Assembly: GCA_963966315.1 (NCBI GenBank)
Contig: CAWZYX010000102.1
Coordinates: 1-11,062 of the forward strand
Direction: 5' to 3'
DNA from: Winogradskyella_A sp963966315
GTDB lineage: Bacteria > Bacteroidota > Bacteroidia > Flavobacteriales > Flavobacteriaceae
Length of the DNA: 11,062 bases
Numbering within the stretch: the first letter of the stretch is position 1; each line of letters begins with the position of its first letter. The position numbers and the translations under genes were made by a program. The notes beneath the pieces are model-generated. The model did no database searches. It saw only the letters and a program-made list of their open reading frames with translations, and was not told where the DNA came from. Shown piece after piece: positions 6,060 through 11,062 of the stretch.

Positions 6060-7451
6060 ATGGAAACCATTATTATCTTAGTATTTATCGGCGGTTATCT
6101 GGCCATTACTCTGGAACACAGTATCAAGATAGACAAGTTGATCCCTGCTCTGGTAATGATGGCTATCTGCTGGGCCCTGATATCTTTAGGGATAGACGCT
6201 TTTCCTCATTGGTTTGATATTTCTCAGCATGCACTTCTCGAAAATTTTGGAGCACTGGAGCACGAAGAAAAAATGCACCTCATGGAGGAGACCCTGTTGC
6301 ATCATCTGGGAAAAACTGCCGAGATACTCGTATTTTTACTGGGAGCAATGACCATTGTGGAGTTCATCGATTATTTTGATGGTTTTTCAACCATCAAGGC
6401 CGCTGTGAAGTTCAGAAGTCGAAGAAAGATCTTATGGCTTTTCTCGGGTCTGGCCTTTTTACTATCGGCGATCATCGATAATTTGACCGCCACGATCGTT
6501 CTCATATCAATACTCCAGAAGATCGTGAAAGAAAGGGATATACGGCTTTGGTATGCGGGATTAATTATTATTGCTGCCAATGCTGGCGGTGCCTGGTCAC
6601 CTATCGGAGATGTGACAACCACTATGCTTTGGATCGGTGATAAGGTATCTACCGGAAAACTGATCACATACCTCTTTCTGCCCTCAGTAGTTTGTATGGT
6701 AGTCCCTTCTTTGATCGCCTCTTTTATGAAACCTTTTAAAGGCGATCTGGAGTTGGTTGAGGCCGACGATAAGCCTCGAAACAAATACAGTTCAACAATG
6801 CTTTTTCTCGGTTTAGGAGCCATCGTCTTTGTGCCGGTTTTTAAGGTGGTGACTCATTTACCACCTTATGTAGGAATGATGCTCTCCTTAGGGGTTGTTG
6901 CCATCTTCGCCGAAATTTATACAAGCTCCAGGTTTTCAATGTCGCAGGTTGATTCAGGTGAAAGCGTAGCTCATGAGCATCATAACCCTGTTCACAGGTC
7001 TTTGTCCCGTATTGAGATGCCGAGTATTCTCTTTTTTCTAGGAATTTTAATGGCCGTGGCTGCACTTGAATCTCTTGGGATCTTATTTGGTTTTGCCATT
7101 TCCCTTCAGGAAACAATGCCTTTGCTTGGTACCGAACTTGCAGGTACAAATGTATCTGATTTGGTGGTGCTCTTACTGGGAGCAGGATCTGCGGTCATCG
7201 ATAACGTGCCGCTCGTGGCTGCAAGCTTAGGGATGTTCTCAGAACCCCTGGACAACGTGCTGTGGCATTTTATTGCCTATTCTGCCGGTACCGGTGGAAG
7301 CATGCTGATCATTGGATCTGCGGCAGGAGTCGTTGCCATGGGAATGGAGAAAATAGACTTTTTCTGGTACCTGAAGAAGATCTCATGGCTCGCATTGGTT
7401 GGTTTTATTGCCGGAGCAATTGCTTTTATGTTTACAAGGTCAATATTCTAA
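6060..7451 (+). CDS. nhaD: Na+/H+ antiporter, NhaD type (IT superfamily)
   Basis: Inner-membrane secondary transporter (463 aa) expected to expel Na+ (or Li+) in exchange for H+, for salt and pH homeostasis. It is hydrophobic throughout with roughly 11-13 membrane segments. The ion-transporter superfamily signature is duplicated: SAIIDNLTATIV (136-147) in the first half and SAVIDNVPLVAA (377-388) in the second. Each half also has a glycine-rich re-entrant-like segment, NAGGAWSPIGDVTTTM (174-189) and TGGSMLIIGSAAGV (411-424). These motifs point to NhaD rather than to NhaA or NhaB. A loop of about 30 residues (290-318) holds a small histidine cluster, His305, 307, 308 and 312. The ATG start puts a membrane segment at residues 3-17. 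It has its own -7 element and leader, and no hairpin terminator separates it from exbB 63 nt later, so read-through is possible. The direct substrate is inferred from the family. Confidence 0.93.
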   Translation: METIIILVFIGGYLAITLEHSIKIDKLIPALVMMAICWALISLGIDAFPHWFDISQHALLENFGALEHEEKMHLMEETLLHHLGKTAEILVFLLGAMTIVEFIDYFDGFSTIKAAVKFRSRRKILWLFSGLAFLLSAIIDNLTATIVLISILQKIVKERDIRLWYAGLIIIAANAGGAWSPIGDVTTTMLWIGDKVSTGKLITYLFLPSVVCMVVPSLIASFMKPFKGDLELVEADDKPRNKYSSTMLFLGLGAIVFVPVFKVVTHLPPYVGMMLSLGVVAIFAEIYTSSRFSMSQVDSGESVAHEHHNPVHRSLSRIEMPSILFFLGILMAVAALESLGILFGFAISLQETMPLLGTELAGTNVSDLVVLLLGAGSAVIDNVPLVAASLGMFSEPLDNVLWHFIAYSAGTGGSMLIIGSAAGVVAMGMEKIDFFWYLKKISWLALVGFIAGAIAFMFTRSIF

Positions 7452-7465
7452 TCAGAACATACTTA

Positions 7466-7479
7466 AGAATACATTCTTT
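7466..7479. promoter_or_regulatory. Small palindrome before exbB
   Basis: AAGAAT (7466-7471) and ATTCTT (7474-7479) make a 6-bp inverted repeat with a 2-nt centre, in the 63-nt gap between nhaD and exbB. The centre is too short for a stable RNA hairpin, so a protein-binding site is more likely if it means anything. No consensus TAnnTTTG promoter is seen in this gap. Confidence 0.25.
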
Positions 7480-7514
7480 CGTTATTACACTAACTAAAAA
7501 CAACCCAAATTTAT

Positions 7515-8213
7515 ATGATGTTATTACTGAATAGTATTCAGGATGAAACACAGGCTGTGAACAATGAGGAGTCTGTTGAAAAAACACTGTCTATCATTGA
7601 ATTGATCAGTAGTGGTGGAACTGCCGGAATGGTTATTATAGGAATTTTATTCATCCTTCTTGTAGTGGCCATCTACATTTATTTTGAACGCCTATTTACC
7701 ATAAAAGCGGCGTCTAAGATCGATTCCAATTTTATGAACCAGATAAAGGATCATGTGAGCCATGGAAAGGTTGAGAGCGCCCAGGTCTTATGTGCTCAGG
7801 TCAATTCACCTGTTTCACGCCTCATTGGTAAAGGCATCACAAGGATCGGAAAACCCCTTGAAGACATCAATACTGCCATAGAAAATGCGGGAAGACTTGA
7901 AGTATACGAACTCGAAAAGAATGTGAGCGTATTGGCTACTATTTCCGGTGCAGCACCCATGATTGGATTTTTAGGGACGGTAATTGGGATGATCTTATCC
8001 ATTTTTGAAATAGCAAATTCCGGTGGTCAAATTGATATTAAACTACTGGCAGATGGACTATATACAGCAATGACCACTACTGTTGGAGGGCTTATTGTTG
8101 GGATTGTCGCCTATATAGCTTACAACCACCTGGTAGTGCGCACTAATAAGGTCGTTTATCAAATGGAAGCCAACTCCGTTGAGTTTTTAGATCACCTAAA
8201 CGAGCCCATCTAA
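7515..8213 (+). CDS. exbB: ExbB / MotA-TolQ family proton channel subunit
   Basis: Inner-membrane subunit (232 aa) of the ExbB-ExbD motor, which uses the proton gradient to energise TonB-type transducers. Three membrane segments are visible: about 39-57, about 139-165 and about 180-204. A cytoplasmic domain (about 60-137) lies between the first two, as in the family. The hallmark stretch GAAPMIGFLGTVIGMI (145-160) and the third-helix TAMTTTVGGLIVGI (184-197) carry the conserved threonines lining the channel. There are two adjacent ATG codons (7515 and 7518); either is possible and they differ by one residue. The stop overlaps the exbD ATG by one base, implying translational coupling. It is the first gene of a four-gene unit. 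In Bacteroidota such motors mainly drive SusC-like and siderophore receptors. TolQ is an alternative name, but the exbD and tonB-like partners without tolA/tolB favour ExbB. Confidence 0.95.
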   Translation: MMLLLNSIQDETQAVNNEESVEKTLSIIELISSGGTAGMVIIGILFILLVVAIYIYFERLFTIKAASKIDSNFMNQIKDHVSHGKVESAQVLCAQVNSPVSRLIGKGITRIGKPLEDINTAIENAGRLEVYELEKNVSVLATISGAAPMIGFLGTVIGMILSIFEIANSGGQIDIKLLADGLYTAMTTTVGGLIVGIVAYIAYNHLVVRTNKVVYQMEANSVEFLDHLNEPI

Positions 8214-8605
8214 TGAATATCAGAGGAAGAAATAAGGTGACACCAGAGTTTAATATGTCGTCTATGACAGACATTGTCTTTTTGTTATTGGTCTTTTTTA
8301 TGCTGGCCTCTACACTGGTGACCACCAATGCTATTGATATTATTCTCCCTAAGGCCAGTGGTAAGACAGAAAACAAGAGAACCGTATCCGTAAGCATCAA
8401 AAAAGACCTGACCTATTACATCGATCAGAAACGGGTAGGGGTGGCTTTACTGGAGGGACAGTTGATTGATGTACTAAGTGGACAGGATCAGCCAACCATA
8501 GTCCTTCGGGCAGAACAATCTGTGCCGGTGGAAAATGTGGTGAAAGTAATGGATATTGCCAATAGAAACCGATTTAAGGTGATTCTGGCGGTGCGTCCTA
8601 ATTAA
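8213..8605 (+). CDS. exbD: ExbD / TolR family biopolymer transport subunit
   Basis: Partner of ExbB (130 aa), with a short cytoplasmic N-terminus, one membrane helix (about 20-37) and a periplasmic domain. Asp20 in SSMTDIVFLLLVFFML is the conserved proton-carrying aspartate of ExbD/TolR/MotB. DIILPKA (42-48) is the family motif just after the helix. The periplasmic part (about 55-130) has the expected beta-rich pattern, including YIDQKRV and the V-x-x-V-M-D-I-A segment. The ATG overlaps the last base of the exbB stop. It ends with TAA directly against the next gene's GTG-ATG. Size and motifs are complete. Confidence 0.95.
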   Translation: MNIRGRNKVTPEFNMSSMTDIVFLLLVFFMLASTLVTTNAIDIILPKASGKTENKRTVSVSIKKDLTYYIDQKRVGVALLEGQLIDVLSGQDQPTIVLRAEQSVPVENVVKVMDIANRNRFKVILAVRPN

Positions 8606-8608
8606 GTG

Positions 8609-9457
8609 ATGAAGTATTTAGAAACCAAACACGAGCGCAATTCTGCAAAGATCACCGGTTTGATTGCGGTGATTTTAATACTTCTACTGTTTGTTGTGGG
8701 CCCCCCGTATATGGATCCACCCATAGAGTACGGTGTTGCTGTGAATTTTGGGAATTCTAATGTAGGAAGTGGATCAAAACCTAAGGCCATACCGCTGAAA
8801 GCACCAGAAAAGAAAGTGGTGGAGGAACAAACAGCAGAACCAGCTGAACCTCAAAAAGTGGTAGAATCAAGCAAGGCAGAAGAGGTCTTAATCAAAGAAA
8901 CGGCCGAGAGCATTGCCATAAAAAAACAGAAAGAAGCTGAGGCCAAAGCTAAGGCAGAGGCAGAGCGTATGGAACGCGAGCGTAGGGAGGCCGAAGAGAA
9001 ACGGTTGAAAGAAGAGCAGGAGAAACGGAAGCAAGTGGATGACTTAATTGGTGGTGTAAAGAGTTCTACTAGTGATGAAACGGGCGGCGAAGGACCGGAT
9101 AACCAGGCTGGTAATAAAGGTCAGTTGGATGGCGACCCTTATGCCCCTAGTTATTTTGGGGATGCTGGCACCGGAAAAGGAGGGGTTGGATATGGATTGA
9201 ATGGTAGAGGGAGCCCTTCACGAAAAATTTATACTCAGGACTGCAATGAATCTGGTACTGTCGTGGTTCAAATAAAGGTGAACAGAAATGGAGAAGTGAT
9301 AAGCGCTACTCCCGGAGCTAAAGGCACAACTAATTCCCACCCTTGTTTAATAGAGCCTGCAAAAAAAATCGCGCTTTCTCATAAATGGCCAGCCGATCCT
9401 AATGCACCCAGCGAGCAAATCGGTTTTGTAAGTATTAACTTTGAAATAAGACAGTAA
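8609..9457 (+). CDS. TonB-like energy transducer with TolA-like coiled coil
   Basis: Predicted energy transducer (282 aa from the ATG at 8609; a GTG at 8606 would add one residue). After a short charged N-terminus there is one membrane helix (about 13-30), so the bulk is periplasmic. Residues about 58-103 are Pro/Glu/Lys-rich and about 104-147 form a highly charged Ala/Glu/Lys/Arg coiled coil like TolA. Residues 158-202 are a Gly/Asp-rich linker. A TonB-like C-terminal domain spans 207-282, with GTVVVQIKVNRNGEVISA and a final beta strand, GFVSINFEIRQ. Two cysteines in that domain (212 and 246) could form a disulfide. The role, transmitting ExbB/ExbD energy to outer-membrane receptors, follows from the operon position and domain order. 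The coiled-coil middle makes TolA an alternative, but tolB and pal are not adjacent. The folC ATG follows after one base. Confidence 0.85.
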   Translation: MKYLETKHERNSAKITGLIAVILILLLFVVGPPYMDPPIEYGVAVNFGNSNVGSGSKPKAIPLKAPEKKVVEEQTAEPAEPQKVVESSKAEEVLIKETAESIAIKKQKEAEAKAKAEAERMERERREAEEKRLKEEQEKRKQVDDLIGGVKSSTSDETGGEGPDNQAGNKGQLDGDPYAPSYFGDAGTGKGGVGYGLNGRGSPSRKIYTQDCNESGTVVVQIKVNRNGEVISATPGAKGTTNSHPCLIEPAKKIALSHKWPADPNAPSEQIGFVSINFEIRQ

Positions 9458-9458
9458 A

Positions 9459-10679
9459 ATGTCCTACGAAGCAACTCTTCAATGGATGTTTCAGCAACTT
9501 CCCATCTATCAGCGGGTGGGTAAAGCGGCCTATAAGGCAGATCTTACCAATACCATATTACTAGCCAATCATTTAGGAAACCCTCAAAGAAAGTTCAAAA
9601 GTATTCACGTGGGTGGTACGAATGGCAAAGGATCCACCAGCCATATGCTGGCATCAGTACTGATGGAAGCCGGTTATAGAGTGGGTTTGTACACTTCCCC
9701 TCATCTGAAGGATTTTAGAGAACGGATCAGGATCAATGGTAAAATGATCGACAAAAATTACGTTGTTGAGTTCATCCATAATAACAAACCCTTCTTTGAA
9801 AAACATCAACTTTCTTTTTTTGAGATGACGGTGGGTATGGCCTTTAGTTATTTCAGAGATGAACAGGTTGATGTGGCCGTTATTGAAGTTGGACTAGGAG
9901 GCCGATTAGACTCCACAAATATCATCCATCCCGAATTGTCTGTCATCACCAATATTGGATTTGATCACATGCAGTTTTTGGGGGATACGCTTGAAAAAAT
10001 AGCCTCGGAAAAGGCTGGAATTATTAAAACAGGGGTTCCGGTAGTGATAGGTGAATCTCTAAAAGAAACTAGACCTGTTTTTTTATCAAAGGCGATGGAG
10101 CAGGGTGCTGAAATTCTTTTTGCAGAGACCCATGAGATCCCTAAACACCTGAAGACGGATTTAAAAGGAAGCTATCAACTTAAGAATCTGAGAACAGCCT
10201 ACCTGGCACTTGATCTCCTAAAGTCAAGGTTCCCTTGTATTTCATCCGATGCTATTAGCAGGGGTTTCCTCAGTGTAGTGCAAAATACGGGATTAATGGG
10301 CCGCTGGCAGATATTAGGAGAGCAACCACAGGTCATTGTAGATACCGCTCATAACAAAGAAGGAGTAAGAGAAGTGATGGATCAATTGAGCCATCAAACA
10401 TACCATCGTTTATTGATGGTTTTGGGCTTTGTGAAGGACAAAGATGTTGAAGCTCTGCTAAAACTGTTTAAGACCGAAGCAGAATATTTCTTTTGCGCCC
10501 CAGATATTCCAAGAGCTTTACCAGTAGAGCAACTTTTGAGCAAAGCAATGGGCGTGGGTATGAAAGGGCAGGCATTTACAACTGTGAAAAAGGCTCTGAG
10601 TGCAGCTAAAAACAAGGCCTCTGATAAGGATTTAATTTTTGTTGGAGGCAGTACATTTGTGGTCGCTGAAGTCCTGTAA
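9459..10679 (+). CDS. folC: Bifunctional folylpolyglutamate / dihydrofolate synthase
   Basis: Cytoplasmic Mur-ligase-family enzyme (406 aa, near the usual 400-430). It adds glutamate to dihydropteroate and to folates using ATP, which gives dihydrofolate and retains polyglutamates in the cell. Seen are the P-loop GTNGKGST (53-60), TSPHLKDFRERIRING (79-94, omega-loop region), VIEVGLGGRLDSTN (141-154, with Glu143 for Mg2+) and TNIGFDHMQFLG (164-175, with His170). SEKAGIIK (183-190) has Lys185 at the position carbamylated in characterised enzymes. The C-terminal domain has DTAHN (295-299), where DGAHN is most common. It starts one base after the tonB-like stop, so it is translated from the exbB operon message; no functional link to energy transduction is evident. 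The next 61 nt hold the tRNA promoter and no strong terminator. Confidence 0.96.
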   Translation: MSYEATLQWMFQQLPIYQRVGKAAYKADLTNTILLANHLGNPQRKFKSIHVGGTNGKGSTSHMLASVLMEAGYRVGLYTSPHLKDFRERIRINGKMIDKNYVVEFIHNNKPFFEKHQLSFFEMTVGMAFSYFRDEQVDVAVIEVGLGGRLDSTNIIHPELSVITNIGFDHMQFLGDTLEKIASEKAGIIKTGVPVVIGESLKETRPVFLSKAMEQGAEILFAETHEIPKHLKTDLKGSYQLKNLRTAYLALDLLKSRFPCISSDAISRGFLSVVQNTGLMGRWQILGEQPQVIVDTAHNKEGVREVMDQLSHQTYHRLLMVLGFVKDKDVEALLKLFKTEAEYFFCAPDIPRALPVEQLLSKAMGVGMKGQAFTTVKKALSAAKNKASDKDLIFVGGSTFVVAEVL

Positions 10680-10719
10680 CATTTTTACAAAAAAGTTTTT
10701 TAGGTAATAAAAACTAGCC

Positions 10720-10727
10720 TATATTTG
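10720..10727 (+). promoter_or_regulatory. Promoter (-7 element) of the valine tRNA pair
   Basis: TATATTTG matches TAnnTTTG exactly and stands 13 nt before the first tRNA base, as expected for a short-leader stable-RNA promoter. The upstream DNA is strongly A/T with T- and A-tracts (10682-10713), like an UP element. AGTTTTT (10694-10700) and AAAAACT (10709-10715) form an inverted repeat around the -33 zone. A canonical TTG is not seen. Confidence 0.72.
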
Positions 10728-10740
10728 CAATCCAATAATC

Positions 10741-10818
10741 GGGCGCGTAGCTCAGTTGGTTCAGAGCACTTGGTTTACACCCAAGGGGTCAGGGGTTCGA
10801 ATCCCTTCGCGCCCACCA
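10741..10818 (+). tRNA. tRNA-Val (anticodon UAC)
   Basis: A full cloverleaf folds. The acceptor is GGGCGCG (10741-10747) with CGCGCCC (10808-10814), the D-stem GCTC/GAGC, the anticodon stem CTTGG/CCAAG, the T-stem AGGGG/CCCTT (one wobble) and the T-loop TTCGAAT. The anticodon loop TTTACAC places TAC at 10776-10778, which reads GUA and related valine codons. Discriminator A and an encoded CCA end the gene (10815-10818). The encoded CCA differs from the second tRNA here, which lacks it. Confidence 0.97.
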
Positions 10819-10850
10819 AAGTCCGTAGAAATACGGACTTTTATTTTTTT
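10818..10850 (+). terminator. Hairpin terminator between the two tRNAs
   Basis: AAAGTCCGTA (10818-10827) pairs perfectly with TACGGACTTT (10832-10841) around a GAAA tetraloop, and a T-rich tail runs to 10850. It looks like a complete intrinsic terminator, yet it sits only 32 nt from the next tRNA, which has no separate promoter motif that I can see. Partial read-through, or use of the hairpin as an RNA-processing signal, is therefore possible. Confidence 0.8.
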
Positions 10851-10925
10851 GGGTCATTAACTCAGTTGGTTCAGAGTGTTACCTTGACAGGGTAGAAGTC
10901 ACTGGTTCGAATCCAGTATGACCCA
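10851..10925 (+). tRNA. tRNA-Val (anticodon GAC)
   Basis: The cloverleaf is complete. The acceptor is GGGTCAT (10851-10857) with ATGACCC (10918-10924), the D-stem ACTC/GAGT, the anticodon stem TTACC/GGTAG (one wobble), the T-stem ACTGG/CCAGT and the T-loop TTCGAAT. The loop TTGACAG gives anticodon GAC at 10885-10887, reading GUC and GUU. The discriminator is A at 10925; CCA is not encoded (CAT follows) and would be added after transcription. The A-U first D-stem pair replaces the usual G-C but keeps pairing. Misreading as tRNA-Asp is excluded because the triplet is GAC, not GTC. Confidence 0.94.
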
Positions 10926-10935
10926 CATCAAACAG

Positions 10936-10966
10936 AAATCCCATGTGTTTACACATGGGATTTTTC
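10936..10966 (+). terminator. Terminator after the tRNA pair
   Basis: A perfect 12-bp stem, AAATCCCATGTG (10936-10947) with CACATGGGATTT (10952-10963), encloses a TTTA loop. T residues at 10961-10965 provide a short tail. It begins 11 nt after the second tRNA and very likely ends the stable-RNA transcript. Confidence 0.9.
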
Positions 10967-11010
10967 ATTTATTGGAGCTTGAGCTCGCTCAAGAGCTCAG
11001 ATAAATGAAA
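10963..11010. repeat. Long interrupted palindrome
   Basis: TTTCATTTAT (10963-10972) and ATAAATGAAA (11001-11010) are perfect 10-bp inverted arms. Inside them, GAGC plus TTGAGC (10975-10984) pair with GCTCAA plus GCTC (10987-10998) across a 2-nt bulge, so nearly the whole 48 nt folds into one long cruciform or stem-loop. There is no T-run after it, and the preceding terminator already ends the tRNA transcript, so a second terminator role is doubtful. It resembles a small palindromic repeat unit. Confidence 0.6.
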
Positions 11011-11059
11011 GATCCAAAGGGCGTGAGCCCTTAGGATTTATAATTGCAGCAGTGGCTGT
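11010..11059. repeat. Two further hairpins at the right edge
   Basis: ATCC (11012-11015) and AAGGGC (11017-11022) pair with GCCCTT (11027-11032) and GGAT (11034-11037), giving ten base pairs with one A-A mismatch and a GTGA tetraloop. One wobble and one A-T pair extend it to 11010-11039. A shorter CAGC/GCTG stem follows (11047-11050 and 11055-11058, loop AGTG). Together with the palindrome at 10963-11010 these make a tandem series of hairpins running to the window end. No gene is visible in 10926-11062. Confidence 0.55.
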
Positions 11060-11062
11060 TTG

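Noticed and set aside
6371..6823. A 150-codon open frame on the minus strand inside nhaD
   Set aside because: It lies wholly antisense to a well-supported membrane-protein gene, shows no recognisable motif, and follows from codon bias of the sense strand.
291..10679. A novel defence, toxin or mobile system in the coding portion
   Set aside because: All eight genes belong to well-known housekeeping families with intact motifs; no transposase, integrase, nuclease or toxin-antitoxin pair was found on either strand.
10694..10715. Terminator of the exbB-folC operon
   Set aside because: The AGTTTTT/AAAAACT stem contains almost only A-T pairs and lies where the tRNA promoter's upstream element should be, so it is more likely promoter DNA.
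10936..11062. CRISPR-like array at the right edge
   Set aside because: The palindromes differ from one another in sequence and are not separated by regular spacers; no direct repeats recur and no cas gene is present.

Overview
The window reads as a chromosomal segment from a Bacteroidota bacterium, most likely the family Flavobacteriaceae. The evidence is the protein families, the TAnnTTTG-type promoter motifs (for example at 10720-10727, 5970-5977 and, on the minus strand, 4821-4828), the lack of Shine-Dalgarno sequences before A/T-rich starts, and an ExbB-ExbD-TonB-like-FolC gene order. The base composition looks only mildly AT-rich. Species assignment is not possible from the sequence alone.

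Layout: (1) 1-290 is a non-coding edge with an intrinsic terminator, a GC-rich cluster of small hairpins and an 11-bp direct repeat. (2) 291-3590 (+) is the acetate node, pta then ackA, closed by a strong bidirectional terminator at 3593-3629. (3) 3640-4782 (-) is an acyl-CoA dehydrogenase that converges on ackA. (4) 4783-4874 is a divergent control region with a textbook Bacteroidetes promoter for the dehydrogenase, inside a 10-bp perfect inverted repeat whose arms sit next to both genes. (5) 4875-5948 (+) is anmK (cell-wall sugar recycling). (6) 6060-7451 (+) is an NhaD-type Na+/H+ antiporter with its own promoter and a hairpin at the start of its leader. (7) 7515-10679 (+) is a tight four-gene operon, exbB-exbD-tonB-like-folC, with junctions of +1, -1 or a few nt. 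(8) 10741-10925 carries two valine tRNAs (anticodons UAC and GAC), each followed by a hairpin terminator. (9) 10963-11062 is a run of palindromes at the right edge.

How the genes work together: Pta and AckA interconvert acetyl-CoA and acetate with ATP formation. The acyl-CoA dehydrogenase feeds acetyl-CoA through fatty-acid or branched-chain acyl oxidation. AnmK returns 1,6-anhydro-MurNAc to the amino-sugar pool. NhaD exchanges Na+ for H+, while ExbB/ExbD/TonB-like spend the proton motive force to energise outer-membrane TonB-dependent transporters. FolC makes (poly)glutamylated folates and appears to be an operon passenger.

The protein-coding content is ordinary housekeeping, and I see no convincing undescribed multi-gene system. 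The parts that merit a second look are non-coding: the symmetric inverted repeat in the acd/anmK divergent region, the palindrome series next to the tRNAs and at the left edge, and the small leader structures.
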